Shown: positions 34,683 through 47,212, counted from the first letter of the stretch. The stretch: DNA of 64,000 nt from Thermoanaerobacter pseudethanolicus ATCC 33223 (GCF_000019085.1 NC_010321.1:372001-436000); one strand, 5' to 3'. A program made the numbers and translations. The notes: generated by a model not told the origin, from the sequence alone.

Positions 34683-34703
34683 CCAAAAGTTGAAAACTTT
34701 TGG
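34683..34703 (+). other. Hairpin in the rpoB leader
   Basis: CCAAAAGTT-GAA-AACTTTTGG is a perfect 9-bp stem with a GAA loop about 30 bases before the rpoB start. TAATTTACATTTTTT follows, so it could act as a weak attenuator. Confidence 0.5.
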
Positions 34704-34732
34704 TAATTTACATTTTTTAAGGGGTGAAATGG

Positions 34733-37700
34733 ATGGTACGTCCTGTACAAGTGGGCAACAAGACAAGAATGAGCTTTGCCAAGATCGACGAAGTATTAGA
34801 AATGCCCGACCTTATTGAAGTTCAAAAGAAGTCCTACAAATGGTTTTTAGAGGAGGGATTGAGAGAAGTCTTTAGAGAAATTTCCCCAATAGAGAGCTTT
34901 ACGGGGAATTTGGCTTTAGAATTTGTTGATTATCGATTAGAAAATAACCCCAAGTATTCAGTAGAAGAATGTAAAGACAGAGATACTACATATGCTGTGC
35001 CGATGAAAGTCAAAGTACGCCTTACCAACAGAGAGACTGGGGAAATTAAGGAATCTGAAGTATTTATGGGAGATTTCCCTTTAATGACAGAAAAGGGTAC
35101 TTTTATTATAAATGGCGCAGAACGTGTAATTGTAAGCCAATTGGTTAGGTCTCCAGGAGTCTATTATGAACAACAATTTGATAAATTTGGGAAAAAATTA
35201 ATTTCTGCAACTGTAATTCCAAATAGAGGCGCTTGGCTAGAATATGAAGAAGATTCCAATGATATAGTATATGTTAGAATTGACAGAACAAGAAAAGTTC
35301 CAATTACTGTATTATTAAGGGCTTTGGGTTATAGTACTGATATTCAAATTCTTGACCTTTTAGGGGAAGAGGAAAAATTAAAAGCTACTTTAGATAAAGA
35401 TACTACAAAATCTGAAGAAGAGGCTTTAATAGAAATTTATAAGAGATTAAGACCGGGGGAGCCGCCTACTGTCGAGAGTGCTAAAAGCCTTTTGTATGCA
35501 TTATTTTTTGATGCAAAAAGGTATGATTTAGCAAAAGTTGGACGCTATAAATTTAATAAAAAACTTGCGTTAAAAACGAGAATTGCAAACTTAAAGAGTG
35601 CAAAAAAGATTGTCAACCCTGTTACAGGTGAGATATTAGTAGAAGAAGGAGAGAAAATTTCAAAAGAAAAGGCAGAAGAAATTCAAAATTGCGGCATAAA
35701 TGTAGTAGAAGTGTTAGTAGAGGGTAAAGTAGTAAAAGTAATAGGCAATAATACGGTGGATATAAATAAATATCCAATGCCTTATGATGTATCTAGCTTA
35801 AATATAAAAGAAGCAGTGAATTTAAGTGTATTAAAAGAAATACTTGACAATTTCTCTGATGAAGAGGCGGTAATAAACGAAATAAAAAATAGAATGGATG
35901 AACTTGTTCCTAAGCACATTACTAAAGATGACATTATAGCCACTATAAGTTACCAATTAAATTTAACTCATGGAATAGGTTCAATAGATGATATAGATCA
36001 TTTAGGAAATAGGAGACTGCGGTCTGTAGGGGAATTATTGCAAAACCAATTTAGAATTGGACTTGCGAGATTAGAAAGAGTAGTCAAAGAAAGAATGACA
36101 ATCCAAGATGTGAATGAAATTACTCCTCAAAACCTTATAAACATTCGCCCAGTTGTAGCAGCCATTAGAGAGTTTTTTGGAAGCTCCCAGCTTTCTCAAT
36201 TTATGGACCAAACTAACCCTTTGGCAGAACTTACTCATAAGAGAAGAGTAAGTGCTTTAGGTCCTGGAGGACTTAGTAGAGAAAGAGCGGGTTTTGAAGT
36301 AAGAGACGTTCATTATTCTCACTATGGAAGGATATGTCCAATTGAGACTCCTGAAGGACCTAATATCGGTTTGATTGGATCTTTGACTACCTATGCTCGT
36401 GTAAATGAATATGGATTTATTGAAGCTCCATATAGGAGAGTAGATAAAACTACTGGTACAGTTACAGATGAAATTGTATATATGACTGCAGATGAAGAAG
36501 ATGAATATATTATAGCTCAAGCTAACGAACCATTAGATGAAAACAACAGGTTTATTAATGAGAAAGTGGTATGTAGATTAAAAGAAGAGATAATAGCTGT
36601 ACCTCCAACAGAAGTGGACTTCATGGACGTTTCACCAAAACAGATAGTGTCTGTTGCTACTTCTATGATACCTTTCTTGGAAAATGATGATGCGAATAGA
36701 GCCTTGATGGGGTCTAACATGCAGAGGCAAGCAGTACCCCTTATAAAACCTGAAGCGCCAATAATTGGAACGGGTATAGAATATAAGGCAGCTGTTGATT
36801 CTGGTGTAGTAGTATTAGCGAAAAACGATGGAGTAGTGGAAAAAGTCGCTGCTGATAAAGTTGTAATTAGAACAAAGGACGGTAGAAGGGATGAGTATAA
36901 TTTACTTAAATTTAAGAGGTCAAACCAGGGAACTTGTATAAACCAAAGGCCTATTGTAAATGAAGGAGATGAAGTGAAAAAAGGGCAAGTTATATGCGAT
37001 GGACCTTCTACTGACTACGGTGAACTTGCACTTGGGAAAAATGTCTTAGTAGGATTTATGCCTTGGGAAGGTTACAACTATGAAGATGCTATTTTGATAA
37101 GTGAAGAATTGGTTAGAGATGATTCTTTAACTTCTATTCACATTGAGGAGTATGATGCAGAAGCAAGAGATACGAAATTAGGTCCAGAAGAGATAACGAG
37201 AGAAATACCGAATGTAGGCGAAGATGCTTTAAAAGATTTAGACGAGAGAGGAATAATACGTATAGGTGCAGAAGTTACCGCTGGTGACATATTGGTAGGT
37301 AAAGTTACTCCAAAAGGTGAGACTGAACTTACAGCTGAGGAAAGACTTTTAAGAGCTATTTTTGGAGAAAAGGCAAGAGAAGTAAGAGATACTTCTTTGC
37401 GTGTTCCTCACGGTGAGTCAGGTATAGTAGTAGATGTTAAAGTTTATTCTAGAGAAAATGGTGATGAATTGCCACCAGGAGTCAACCAAATGGTAAGAGT
37501 ATTTGTTGCTCAAAAGAGGAAAATTTCTGTTGGAGACAAAATGGCAGGGCGCCACGGTAACAAAGGTGTTATTTCAAGGATACTTCCAGTAGAAGATATG
37601 CCATTTTTGCCAGACGGTACCCCTTTGCAGATATGTTTAAACCCATTAGGTGTTCCATCTCGTATGAACATTGGTCAGGTTTTAGAAGTTCACTTGGGTC

Positions 37701-38449
37701 TTGTTGCAAAAGCATTGGGATGGCAGATTGCTACACCTGTTTTTGATGGAGCAACGGAAGAAGACATACAGGAGCTTTTAGCTAAATCGGGTTTTTCTCC
37801 GGACGGCAAGGTGCAGTTGTACGATGGAAGAACAGGTGAGCCTTTTGATAATAAAGTTACAGTAGGTTATATGTACATGCTGAAACTTCACCATCTTGTT
37901 GATGATAAGATGCATGCAAGGTCTACTGGACCATATTCTTTGGTTACTCAACAACCTTTGGGTGGAAAAGCTCAGTTTGGTGGACAGAGATTTGGTGAGA
38001 TGGAAGTATGGGCATTAGAGGCATATGGTGCAGCTCACACTTTACAAGAGATTTTGACTGTGAAATCTGACGATGTATCAGGTCGTGTAAAAACCTATGA
38101 AGCTATTGTCAAGGGTGAAAACATACCAGAACCAGGTATTCCTGAATCCTTTAAGGTATTGGTTAAGGAACTTCAAAGCTTAGCATTAGATGTCAAAGTT
38201 ATCACAGAAGATAATCAAGAAATTCCATTAAAAGAATTTGAAGATGATGACGATTCTGATGTGCCAGATGCTACTCTTAATATCAATATAGAAGGCCGCG
38301 AAGATACGCCACCAGAAGAAGTGTATGAAGAAAGCTACGAAGAAGGCTTTGAAGAAGAGATTGAAGAACTGCCAGAGGATATTGATTTTGAGCCAGATAG
38401 TTTTGATATAGAAAATGATGATTTAGATTTAGAAGATTTTGATATTTAA
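34733..38449 (+). CDS. rpoB: RNA polymerase beta subunit
   Basis: This 1238-residue core subunit has all expected regions, including the rifampicin pocket ([47 protein letters not shown]) and the active-site segment [15 protein letters not shown]. The protein ends in a long acidic tail (about the last 70 residues). ATG 34733 follows AAGGGGTG by six bases and gives [15 protein letters not shown]; the GTG at 34724 overlaps that site. The rifampicin pocket looks wild type (QLSQFMDQ, H and S present). Confidence 0.98.
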   Translation: MVRPVQVGNKTRMSFAKIDEVLEMPDLIEVQKKSYKWFLEEGLREVFREISPIESFTGNLALEFVDYRLENNPKYSVEECKDRDTTYAVPMKVKVRLTNRETGEIKESEVFMGDFPLMTEKGTFIINGAERVIVSQLVRSPGVYYEQQFDKFGKKLISATVIPNRGAWLEYEEDSNDIVYVRIDRTRKVPITVLLRALGYSTDIQILDLLGEEEKLKATLDKDTTKSEEEALIEIYKRLRPGEPPTVESAKSLLYALFFDAKRYDLAKVGRYKFNKKLALKTRIANLKSAKKIVNPVTGEILVEEGEKISKEKAEEIQNCGINVVEVLVEGKVVKVIGNNTVDINKYPMPYDVSSLNIKEAVNLSVLKEILDNFSDEEAVINEIKNRMDELVPKHITKDDIIATISYQLNLTHGIGSIDDIDHLGNRRLRSVGELLQNQFRIGLARLERVVKERMTIQDVNEITPQNLINIRPVVAAIREFFGSSQLSQFMDQTNPLAELTHKRRVSALGPGGLSRERAGFEVRDVHYSHYGRICPIETPEGPNIGLIGSLTTYARVNEYGFIEAPYRRVDKTTGTVTDEIVYMTADEEDEYIIAQANEPLDENNRFINEKVVCRLKEEIIAVPPTEVDFMDVSPKQIVSVATSMIPFLENDDANRALMGSNMQRQAVPLIKPEAPIIGTGIEYKAAVDSGVVVLAKNDGVVEKVAADKVVIRTKDGRRDEYNLLKFKRSNQGTCINQRPIVNEGDEVKKGQVICDGPSTDYGELALGKNVLVGFMPWEGYNYEDAILISEELVRDDSLTSIHIEEYDAEARDTKLGPEEITREIPNVGEDALKDLDERGIIRIGAEVTAGDILVGKVTPKGETELTAEERLLRAIFGEKAREVRDTSLRVPHGESGIVVDVKVYSRENGDELPPGVNQMVRVFVAQKRKISVGDKMAGRHGNKGVISRILPVEDMPFLPDGTPLQICLNPLGVPSRMNIGQVLEVHLGLVAKALGWQIATPVFDGATEEDIQELLAKSGFSPDGKVQLYDGRTGEPFDNKVTVGYMYMLKLHHLVDDKMHARSTGPYSLVTQQPLGGKAQFGGQRFGEMEVWALEAYGAAHTLQEILTVKSDDVSGRVKTYEAIVKGENIPEPGIPESFKVLVKELQSLALDVKVITEDNQEIPLKEFEDDDDSDVPDATLNINIEGREDTPPEEVYEESYEEGFEEEIEELPEDIDFEPDSFDIENDDLDLEDFDI

Positions 38450-38476
38450 TTAGTTAAAACCAAAATTTATTGAAGA

Positions 38477-38493
38477 AAGGAGCGACACTCCTT
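38477..38493 (+). promoter_or_regulatory. Hairpin over the rpoC ribosome binding site
   Basis: AAGGAG-CGACA-CTCCTT places the ribosome binding site in a 6-bp stem whose 3' arm ends in the first two bases of the TTG start codon. Confidence 0.6.
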
Positions 38494-41400
38494 GTTTCAG
38501 TTAAGAAATTTTGAAGCTATTAAAATCGGGTTAGCATCACCTGAAAAAATAAGAGAATGGTCAAGAGGTGAGGTGAAAAAGCCTGAAACTATAAATTATA
38601 GAACGTTAAAACCAGAAAGAGATGGCCTTTTTTGTGAAAGAATTTTTGGACCTACAAAAGACTGGGAATGCCATTGCGGTAAATACAAGAGAGTGAGATA
38701 CAAAGGTGTAGTTTGTGATAGATGTGGAGTTGAAGTTACAAGGTCCAAAGTTAGAAGGGAAAGAATGGGGCACATTGAACTTGCTGCCCCTGTTGCACAT
38801 ATATGGTATGTAAAGGGGATTCCAAGTCGAATGGGGCTTCTTCTTGATATGTCTCCAAGAGCATTGGAAAAAGTGCTGTACTTTGTATCATATGTGGTTA
38901 TTGACCCCGGCGATACTCCTCTTACTAAAAAGCAATTATTATCAGAAAAAGAATATAGGGATTACCTTGATAAATATGGCAACAGATTTAGAGCAGGGAT
39001 GGGAGCCGAAGCTATAAAAGAATTGTTACAAGAAATAGATTTAGAAAAATTGAGCAAAGAATTGAGAGCTGAAATACGTGAATCTACTGGCCAAAAAAGG
39101 GTAAGAGCAATTAGAAGGTTAGAAGTAGTGCAAGCTTTTATAGATTCCGGCAATCGCCCTGAATGGATGATTTTAGATGTTATACCTGTAATTCCGCCTG
39201 ATTTAAGACCTATGGTGCAGTTGGATGGTGGGCGCTTTGCAACTTCAGACCTTAATGATTTGTATAGGAGAGTAATCAATAGAAATAACAGATTGAAAAA
39301 GCTTTTAGACTTAGGGGCTCCAGATATTATAGTAAGAAATGAAAAAAGAATGCTACAAGAAGCAGTAGATGCTTTGATAGACAATGGCAGAAGAGGTAGA
39401 CCTGTTACAGGCCCAGGCAACCGACCTTTAAAATCCCTTTCTGATATGCTAAAAGGTAAGCAAGGAAGATTCAGACAAAATCTTTTAGGTAAAAGGGTAG
39501 ATTATTCAGGTCGTTCCGTTATAGTAGTGGGGCCGGAGCTTAAAGTTTATCAATGTGGTTTGCCAAAAGAAATGGCATTAGAGCTTTTTAAGCCTTTTGT
39601 AATGAAGAAATTAGTAGATGAGGGTTTGGCGCAGCATATAAAAAGTGCTAAGAGAATGGTTGAAAAGGTAAAGCCTGAGGTATGGGATGTATTAGAGGAA
39701 GTTATTAAAGAACATCCTGTGTTACTAAACAGAGCACCTACACTTCATAGATTGGGTATTCAAGCTTTTGAACCGGTGTTAGTTGAAGGAAGAGCTATAA
39801 AGCTTCATCCTCTTGTGTGTACGGCTTACAATGCAGACTTTGATGGTGACCAGATGGCTGTTCACGTACCTCTTTCAATGGAAGCACAAGCTGAAGCGAG
39901 ATTTTTAATGCTGGCTGCTAATAACATACTCAAGCCCCAAGATGGAAAGCCTGTTATGACTCCTACTCAAGATATGGTATTAGGTTGTTATTACTTAACA
40001 GCAGATGAAGAGGGAGTTCCAGGTGAGGGCAAATATTTCTCCAGCCCTGAAGAAGCTATTATGGCATATCAACTGGGATACATTCACATCCATGCTAAGA
40101 TAAAAGTGAAGATGACAAAAGAAATTGATGGAGTCAAAAAATCAAAAATAATTGAGACAACAGTTGGAAAAATTATATTTAATGAAGCAATTCCACAGGA
40201 TTTAGGTTATGTAGATAGAACTAATCCTGAAACTGCTTTTGACTTAGAAATTAATGATTTAGTAGATAAATCTAAATTGGGGAAAATTTTAGATAGAGTA
40301 TACAGATTACACGGGCCAACAAAGACAGCAGAAACTCTTGATAAAATCAAAGAGTTAGGTTTCAGATATTCTACAAAAGCAGCTATTACTGTCAGTGTAT
40401 CTGACATGGTAATACCTAAAGAAAAAGAGAAGCTTCTAAAAGAAGCAGATGAAATGGTAAGTAAAATTGAAAGCCAATTCAGACGTGGTCTCATATCCGA
40501 GGAAGAAAGATATGAGAGCGTAATAAGGACATGGAACATGACTACAGAAAAAGTTACAGAAGCTTTGATGGCAAGCTTGGACAAATTTAATCCTATATTT
40601 ATGATGGCTCATTCAGGAGCAAGAGGAAGTAAAAACCAGATAAGGCAGTTAGCAGGTATGAGAGGTCTTATGGCAGACCCTTCAGGAAGAATTATTGAGC
40701 TTCCTATAAGGTCTAACTTTAGAGAGGGTCTTAATGTGTTGGAATTCTTCATATCTACTCACGGTGCAAGAAAAGGTCTTGCGGATACAGCTTTAAGAAC
40801 TGCAGACTCTGGTTATTTGACGAGAAGATTAGTTGATGTGAGCCAAGATGTCATAGTCAGAGAAGATGATTGTGGAGCCGATGAAGGAATTTATGTAGAA
40901 GAAATAAGAGAAGGAAATGAAATAATTGAAAAATTAGCTGACAGAATAATAGGAAGAGTTGCGGCTGAAGACGTGATTGATAATGAAGGCAATATAATTG
41001 TCAGAAGAAATGAGTTGATAAACGAAGAGGAAGCAGAAAAAATCGAAAAAGCAGGTATTACAAAGGTAAGGATAAGGTCACTTTTGACATGTAAGTCAAG
41101 ACACGGCGTATGTAGAATGTGTTATGGTAGAGACCTTGCAACAGGTGAACTTGTAAATATAGGCGAAGCAGTGGGCATTATTGCTGCACAAGCTATAGGC
41201 GAACCAGGTACACAGCTTACAATGCGAACATTCCATACTGGCGGTGTAGCTGGTGCAGATATTACACAAGGTCTTCCAAGGGTAGAAGAGCTTTTTGAGG
41301 CAAGAAAACCAAAAGGACTTGCTGTAATTTCTGAAATTTCTGGTGTTGTAAGAATCAATGAGTCAAAGAAGAGAAGAGAAGTCATTGTAACAGATGAAGA

Positions 41401-42046
41401 AAACAATATTTCTAAGACTTATCTCATTCCCTATGGTTCAAGACTTAAAGTTCATGATGGTCAGGTAATACAAGCTGGGGATGAGTTGACAGAAGGGTCT
41501 GTAAATCCTCATGACCTTTTGAAAATAAAAGGAATATTTGCAGTACAGACTTACTTGCTACAAGAGGTTCAAAAGGTTTATAGATTGCAGGGTGTTGAAA
41601 TAAATGATAAGCATATTGAAGTAATAATAAGACAAATGATGAGAAAAGTAAAAGTAGAAGACCCAGGAGATACTTCAATGCTTCCTGGAGAGCTTATAGA
41701 TATGTTTAAATTCGAAGATGAAAACAAAAAAGCAATTGAAAAAGGATTAAGACCCGCTACTGGAAGAAGAGCTCTTTTGGGAATTACAAAGGCGGCTTTG
41801 GCAACAGATTCTTTCTTATCAGCTGCTTCTTTCCAAGAGACGACAAGAGTGCTTACAGATGCGGCTATAAAAGGTAAAGTAGACCCGCTCTTAGGATTAA
41901 AAGAAAATGTGATAATAGGTAAACTAATTCCTGCTGGAACAGGTTTGTCACGCTATAGAAATATTTCTGTTGTAAAAAAAGTGAATGACCAACAGGAAAG
42001 ACAAGATAAAGAAAAAGAAGAAACAGAAGTAAAGGCAAGCAACTAA
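38492..42046 (+). CDS. rpoC: RNA polymerase beta' subunit
   Basis: This 1184-residue subunit has the zinc ribbon near the N terminus ([20 protein letters not shown]), the catalytic Mg-binding motif [13 protein letters not shown], the second zinc site ([13 protein letters not shown]) and a C-terminal [19 protein letters not shown] region. It starts with TTG, giving [17 protein letters not shown], and follows rpoB by 42 bases. The ribosome binding site is within a small hairpin. Confidence 0.98.
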   Translation: MFQLRNFEAIKIGLASPEKIREWSRGEVKKPETINYRTLKPERDGLFCERIFGPTKDWECHCGKYKRVRYKGVVCDRCGVEVTRSKVRRERMGHIELAAPVAHIWYVKGIPSRMGLLLDMSPRALEKVLYFVSYVVIDPGDTPLTKKQLLSEKEYRDYLDKYGNRFRAGMGAEAIKELLQEIDLEKLSKELRAEIRESTGQKRVRAIRRLEVVQAFIDSGNRPEWMILDVIPVIPPDLRPMVQLDGGRFATSDLNDLYRRVINRNNRLKKLLDLGAPDIIVRNEKRMLQEAVDALIDNGRRGRPVTGPGNRPLKSLSDMLKGKQGRFRQNLLGKRVDYSGRSVIVVGPELKVYQCGLPKEMALELFKPFVMKKLVDEGLAQHIKSAKRMVEKVKPEVWDVLEEVIKEHPVLLNRAPTLHRLGIQAFEPVLVEGRAIKLHPLVCTAYNADFDGDQMAVHVPLSMEAQAEARFLMLAANNILKPQDGKPVMTPTQDMVLGCYYLTADEEGVPGEGKYFSSPEEAIMAYQLGYIHIHAKIKVKMTKEIDGVKKSKIIETTVGKIIFNEAIPQDLGYVDRTNPETAFDLEINDLVDKSKLGKILDRVYRLHGPTKTAETLDKIKELGFRYSTKAAITVSVSDMVIPKEKEKLLKEADEMVSKIESQFRRGLISEEERYESVIRTWNMTTEKVTEALMASLDKFNPIFMMAHSGARGSKNQIRQLAGMRGLMADPSGRIIELPIRSNFREGLNVLEFFISTHGARKGLADTALRTADSGYLTRRLVDVSQDVIVREDDCGADEGIYVEEIREGNEIIEKLADRIIGRVAAEDVIDNEGNIIVRRNELINEEEAEKIEKAGITKVRIRSLLTCKSRHGVCRMCYGRDLATGELVNIGEAVGIIAAQAIGEPGTQLTMRTFHTGGVAGADITQGLPRVEELFEARKPKGLAVISEISGVVRINESKKRREVIVTDEENNISKTYLIPYGSRLKVHDGQVIQAGDELTEGSVNPHDLLKIKGIFAVQTYLLQEVQKVYRLQGVEINDKHIEVIIRQMMRKVKVEDPGDTSMLPGELIDMFKFEDENKKAIEKGLRPATGRRALLGITKAALATDSFLSAASFQETTRVLTDAAIKGKVDPLLGLKENVIIGKLIPAGTGLSRYRNISVVKKVNDQQERQDKEKEETEVKASN

Positions 42047-42068
42047 AGATTGAAACGAAATTCTACTG

Positions 42069-42097
42069 TTGACAGCTAAACTGCTTAATGATAAAAT
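42069..42097 (+). promoter_or_regulatory. Promoter of the L7Ae-like gene / str operon
   Basis: TTGACA (42069-42074) and TAAAAT (42092-42097) are separated by exactly 17 bases, 22 bases after rpoC. Transcription would begin near 42104. Confidence 0.88.
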
Positions 42098-42141
42098 TAT
42101 TAAGTGTGTTAAAAACCGCTGTCCTGATGGGAGGAAGGCGA

Positions 42142-42396
42142 ATGGCGGGACAAGATTGCCCTTCTAAGCGGGTGGTTGGAGCGAAGCAGACTCTAAAAGC
42201 AATAATGAATTGCAATGTACTTCAGGTCTACATTGCAAAAGATGCGGAAGAACATGTTACTAAAAAAATAAAAGAACTATGTGAGGAAAAATCAATTAGA
42301 ATAGTGTACGTCGATACTATGAAAGAACTTGGGGTAATGTGTGGTATTGATGTAAATGCTGCCGCTGCAGCGGATATTATAGGTGAAAAGAAATAA
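42142..42396 (+). CDS. ybxF: L7Ae-family kink-turn RNA-binding protein (YbxF-like)
   Basis: This 84-residue protein of the L7Ae/L30e fold (SKRVVGAKQTLKAIMNCNVLQVYIAKDAEEHVTKKIKELCEEKSI...ELGVMCGIDVNAAAA) binds kink-turns. In Firmicutes it always sits between rpoC and rpsL. An in-frame start at 42088 lies upstream of the expected transcription start, so ATG 42142 with GGGAGGAAGG upstream is chosen. A strong hairpin follows before rpsL. Confidence 0.92.
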   Translation: MAGQDCPSKRVVGAKQTLKAIMNCNVLQVYIAKDAEEHVTKKIKELCEEKSIRIVYVDTMKELGVMCGIDVNAAAAADIIGEKK

Positions 42397-42425
42397 TTAC
42401 CCCTTTGAGGGGGTAATTATTTCTT
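42388..42425 (+). terminator. 16-bp hairpin between the L7Ae-like gene and rpsL
   Basis: AAGAAATAATTACCCC pairs perfectly with GGGGTAATTATTTCTT. It overlaps the stop codon and has a loop of six bases. The downstream tail is T-rich but interrupted (GATTTATTT), so partial termination or attenuation ahead of rpsL is likely. Confidence 0.7.
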
Positions 42426-42450
42426 GATTTATTTGGAAGGAGGTGCAAAA

Positions 42451-42825
42451 ATGCCAACAATAAATCAGTTAGTAAGACAAGGAAGAAAGCCAGTAAAATA
42501 TAAATCTGCTGCTCCAGCTTTAGAGGGTAATCCTCAAAAGAGAGGAGTTTGTGTTGTAGTAAAGACTACAACTCCTAAGAAGCCAAATTCAGCATTGAGA
42601 AAAATAGCAAGGGTAAGGCTAACAAATGGTACAGAGGTTACAGCGTACATCCCTGGTATAGGTCACAATTTGCAGGAACACTCTGTAGTTTTAGTAAGAG
42701 GTGGAAGGGTTAAAGACCTCCCAGGTGTAAGGTACAAGATTATCAGAGGAGCCCTTGATGCTGCGGGTGTTGCCAATAGAAAGCAAGCTCGTTCAAGGTA
42801 TGGCGCTAAAAAGCCTAAAAAGTAA
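42451..42825 (+). CDS. rpsL: 30S ribosomal protein S12
   Basis: The 124-residue protein begins [15 protein letters not shown] and contains [21 protein letters not shown] and [17 protein letters not shown], the regions linked to streptomycin response, with the usual lysines (wild type). ATG 42451 follows AAGGAGGTG; upstream in-frame codons lie in the hairpin. Confidence 0.98.
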   Translation: MPTINQLVRQGRKPVKYKSAAPALEGNPQKRGVCVVVKTTTPKKPNSALRKIARVRLTNGTEVTAYIPGIGHNLQEHSVVLVRGGRVKDLPGVRYKIIRGALDAAGVANRKQARSRYGAKKPKK

Positions 42826-42876
42826 AAAAAGATGAAATGGAACTATAAATGTATCTAGTAGAGTTAATTATTGTAA

Positions 42877-43374
<498 letters not shown>

Positions 43375-43425
43375 AAGTAGTTTATAGGGGGTAGTGAACT
43401 AAGGGACAAGAAAGGAGGATGGAAG

Positions 43426-45495
43426 ATGCCAAGAGACTACAGCTTAGATAAAGTTAGGAACATTGGTATTATGGCGCATATAGATGCAGGAAAAACCACT
43501 ACTACCGAGCGAATACTTTTTTACACAGGAAAAGTTCATAAGTTAGGAGAAGTCCACGAAGGTACTGCTACAATGGACTGGATGGTACAAGAGCAGGAAA
43601 GAGGTATAACTATAACTTCTGCGGCTACTACTTGTTATTGGAAAGGGCATAAAATAAACATTATTGATACGCCGGGACACGTGGACTTTACTGTAGAAGT
43701 TGAAAGGTCTCTAAGAATATTAGACGGAGCTGTTGCGGTTTTTTCTGCAAAAGAGGGTGTTGAACCTCAATCTGAAACTGTATGGAGACAGGCTGACAAA
43801 TATCATGTTCCGAGAATTGCTTATGTAAATAAAATGGATATAATAGGTGCTGACTTTTTCAATGTAATAAAAATGATAAAGGAAAGATTGGGAGCTAATC
43901 CTGTAGCTATACAAATTCCTATTGGAAAAGAAGATACTTTCAGAGGCATTGTGGATTTAATTAAAATGGAAGCCATAATATATGAAGATGATTTAGGTAC
44001 TGTAATGGATGAGACTGAAATACCTGATGACTTAAAAGATTTAGCTGAGGAGTATAGAGAAAAACTATTAGAAGCAGTTTCTGAGCAAGATGAAACTATT
44101 TTAGAGAAGTATTTAGAAGGGGAAGAAATAACTGAAGAGGAGATTCACAAAGCCTTAAGAAAAGGAACTATAAATGGTGAATTAGTACCAGTTGTCTGTG
44201 GTTCTTCCTATAAAAACAAAGGAATTCAGCCTATGTTGGATGCGATAGTAAGATATCTTCCTTCTCCACTCGACTTGCCACCTGTAAAAGGCATGGCATT
44301 AGCCACAGGAGAAGAGATAGAGAGAAAAGCCGACGATTCAGAGCCTTTTTCAGCATTAGCATTTAAAATTATGGCGGATCCTTATGTAGGTAAACTTGCT
44401 TTTTTTAGAGTATATTCAGGGACTCTAAATGCGGGCTCTTATGTATTAAATTCTACAAAAGGTAAAAAAGAAAGAATAAGTAGAATTCTTCAAATGCATG
44501 CAAACCACAGGCAAGAAATGGAGGCTGTCTACACAGGCGATATAGCTGCAGCTGTTGGACTAAAAGATACTACAACAGGAGATACCCTCTGTGATGAGAA
44601 TCATCCAATACTTTTAGAATCAATGGATTTTCCAGAACCAGTTATTTCTGTTGCTATAGAACCTAAGACTAAAGCTGCTCAAGAAAAAATGACTACAGCT
44701 TTATTAAAACTAGCTGAGGAAGACCCAACCTTTAAGACATATACTGACCAAGAGACAGGACAGACAATAATAGCCGGTATGGGAGAATTGCACTTAGAGA
44801 TAATTGTTGATAGGCTAAGAAGAGAGTTTAATGTTGATTGCAATGTAGGTAAGCCTCAAGTTGCTTACAAAGAGACTATTACTAAACCGGTTAAAATTGA
44901 AGGGAAATTTATTAGGCAATCCGGCGGACGCGGTCAGTATGGTCATGTTTGGTTGGAGATGGAACCTGCTCCAAGAGGAGAAGGCTATACATTTGAAAAT
45001 CGCATTGTAGGAGGAGTTATTCCAAAAGAATATATTCCTGCAGTTGACGCAGGTGTTCAAGAAGCTATGCAAAACGGTGTTCTTGGAGGATACCCTGTTA
45101 TCGATGTAAAAGTGGCATTGGTAGATGGTTCTTACCATGAAGTTGACTCCTCAGATATGGCATTTAAAATAGCAGGTTCTATAGCATTTAAGGAAGGCAT
45201 GAAAAAGGCAAACCCTGTTCTTTTGGAACCTATTATGAAAGTAGAGGTTGTGGTTCCAGAAGAATACATGGGAGATATAATAGGAGATATAAATGCACGA
45301 CGTGGAAGAGTTGAAGGAATGGAAGCAAGAGCTGGAGCCCAAGTTATAAGAGCATTTGTGCCGCTTGCTGAAATGTTTGGATATGCCACTGATTTAAGGT
45401 CAAAAACTCAAGGAAGAGGAACTTACACTATGCAGTTCCATCATTATGAAGAAGTTCCTAAAAATATTGCTGATCAAATATTAGAAAAGAAGTAA
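43426..45495 (+). CDS. fusA: Elongation factor G
   Basis: This 689-residue translocase has [14 protein letters not shown] (17-30), [21 protein letters not shown] with catalytic His85, NKMD, and [13 protein letters not shown] in domain IV. Unlike the paralogue at 6661 it keeps all catalytic residues, so it is the housekeeping EF-G. AAAGGAGG precedes the ATG. It ends 14 bases before tuf2. Confidence 0.98.
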
Positions 45496-45509
45496 AGGAG
45501 GAAAAGAGG

Positions 45510-46712
45510 ATGGCGAAGCAAAAATTTGAGAGGAAGAAGCCGCACGTAAACGTAGGGACGATAGGTCACGTAGACCATGGTAAGACGACATTGACAGCAG
45601 CGATAACGATGGTATTATCGAAGGCAGGGATGGCAGAGGCGAAGGGGTATGACGAGATAGACAAGGCGCCGGAGGAGAGAGCAAGGGGAATAACGATAAA
45701 CACGACTCACGTAGAATATGAGACAGAGAAGAGGCACTATGCGCACGTAGACTGTCCAGGACATGCTGACTATGTAAAGAACATGATAACAGGGGCAGCA
45801 CAGATGGACGGGGCGATATTAGTAGTATCAGCAGCAGACGGACCGATGCCACAGACGAGGGAACACATATTATTGGCGAGGCAGGTAGGAGTGCCATATA
45901 TAGTAGTATTTTTAAACAAGGCAGACATGGTAGACGATCCAGAATTAATAGAATTAGTAGAGATGGAAGTAAGGGAATTATTGAATGAATATGAGTTTCC
46001 GGGGGATGACACACCGATAGTAGTAGGGTCAGCACTTAAGGCATTAGAGTGTGGATGTGGCAAGAGAGAGTGCGAATGGTGCGGGAAGATATGGCAGTTA
46101 ATGGATGTAGTAGACGAATATATACCGACACCGGAGAGAGACATAGACAAGCCATTTTTGATGCCAGTAGAGGACGTATTTACGATAACAGGAAGGGGAA
46201 CTGTTGCGACAGGAAGAGTAGAGAGAGGGAAGGTAAAGGTAGGAGACGAAGTAGAGATAATAGGATTGACGACAGAATCGAGGAAGACAGTAGTAACAGG
46301 AGTAGAGATGTTCAGGAAGACGATGGATGAAGCGCAAGCAGGAGACAACATAGGAGTATTATTAAGAGGAGTACAGAGGGACGAAGTAGAGAGAGGGCAA
46401 GTATTAGCGAAGCCAGGGACGATAAAGCCGCACACGAAATTTGAGGCTCAAGTTTACGTATTGACGAAGGAAGAGGGAGGAAGGCACACACCATTTTTCA
46501 ATGGATACAGGCCACAATTTTACTTTAGGACGACAGACGTGACAGGGGTAATAAACCTGCCGGATGGAGTAGAGATGGTGATGCCAGGTGACCACGTAAC
46601 GATAAAAGTGGAGTTAATAACACCGATAGCGATGGAAGAAGGTTTGAAGTTTGCTATAAGAGAAGGCGGCCGTACAGTAGGTGCTGGCGTCGTGTCAGCT
46701 ATCATAGAATAA
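45510..46712 (+). CDS. tuf: Elongation factor Tu, copy 2
   Basis: The second EF-Tu gene, in its ancestral place behind fusA. The 400 residues equal copy 1 except Met272. It contains the same cysteine cluster C181/C183/C188/C191. Near-identity of the two copies despite an intervening distance of about 15 kb points to gene conversion. The codon style switches near the 3' end to ordinary codons, as in copy 1. AAAGGAGG precedes the ATG. A 42-bp palindrome follows instead of a normal terminator. Confidence 0.98.
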   Translation: MAKQKFERKKPHVNVGTIGHVDHGKTTLTAAITMVLSKAGMAEAKGYDEIDKAPEERARGITINTTHVEYETEKRHYAHVDCPGHADYVKNMITGAAQMDGAILVVSAADGPMPQTREHILLARQVGVPYIVVFLNKADMVDDPELIELVEMEVRELLNEYEFPGDDTPIVVGSALKALECGCGKRECEWCGKIWQLMDVVDEYIPTPERDIDKPFLMPVEDVFTITGRGTVATGRVERGKVKVGDEVEIIGLTTESRKTVVTGVEMFRKTMDEAQAGDNIGVLLRGVQRDEVERGQVLAKPGTIKPHTKFEAQVYVLTKEEGGRHTPFFNGYRPQFYFRTTDVTGVINLPDGVEMVMPGDHVTIKVELITPIAMEEGLKFAIREGGRTVGAGVVSAIIE

Positions 46713-46716
46713 CATC

Positions 46717-46758
46717 ATATTTTTGTGCTAATAGCAGTTGCTATTAGCACAAAAATAT
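46717..46758. repeat. 42-bp perfect palindrome after tuf2
   Basis: ATATTTTTGTGCTAATAGCA (46717-46736) is followed by GT and its exact reverse complement (46739-46758). The T-run is 5' and the A-run 3', the opposite of an intrinsic terminator, so as RNA it makes a very stable hairpin without the release tail. It may block 3' exonucleases or slow polymerase. Confidence 0.85.
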
Positions 46759-46772
46759 TGATATGTCAAGTC

Positions 46773-46801
46773 TTGCAATGATTTAGAACTTGAGATAAAA
46801 T
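46773..46801 (+). promoter_or_regulatory. Probable promoter of the S10 operon
   Basis: TTGCAA (46773-46778) and TAAAAT (46796-46801) are separated by 17 bases, about 100 bases ahead of rpsJ. A TTGACA at 46834 lacks a matching -10. Confidence 0.6.
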
Positions 46802-46903
46802 ATTAAAGCTGGTCTTGTAGGTAAGATTTTTTTTTGACAATAAAACGCCTGGATATGTGGATATATAAAAGTGTTGAGGATTGATAGAAGGAGGGAAAGT
46901 AAA

Positions 46904-47212
46904 ATGCCCAAGCAAAAAATTCGCATACGTTTAAAGGCTTTTGACCATGCTATTTTAGATCAATCGGCTCAAAAGATAGTGGAGACTGCAAAGAGGACGG
47001 GTGCTGAGGTTTCTGGACCTATTCCATTGCCAACAGAAAAAGATATTATAACTATTTTAAGAGCTCCTCACAAATATAAAGATTCAAGAGAACAATTTGA
47101 GATAAGAACTCATAAGAGATTAATTGATATTTTGAACCCAACACCTAAGACAGTAGATGCTCTTATGAGATTAGATTTACCATCTGGTGTAGATATTGAA
47201 ATAAAACTGTAA
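46904..47212 (+). CDS. rpsJ: 30S ribosomal protein S10
   Basis: The 102-residue protein begins [34 protein letters not shown] and contains [21 protein letters not shown] 46904 lies behind GGAGGG. First gene of the S10 cluster; S10 also serves in NusB/NusE antitermination. Confidence 0.97.
   Translation: MPKQKIRIRLKAFDHAILDQSAQKIVETAKRTGAEVSGPIPLPTEKDIITILRAPHKYKDSREQFEIRTHKRLIDILNPTPKTVDALMRLDLPSGVDIEIKL

Noticed and set aside
46834..46869. TTGACA with TATAAA upstream of rpsJ as a promoter
   Set aside because: The gap of about 24 bases is too long; the TTGCAA-17-TAAAAT pair at 46773-46801 is more convincing.
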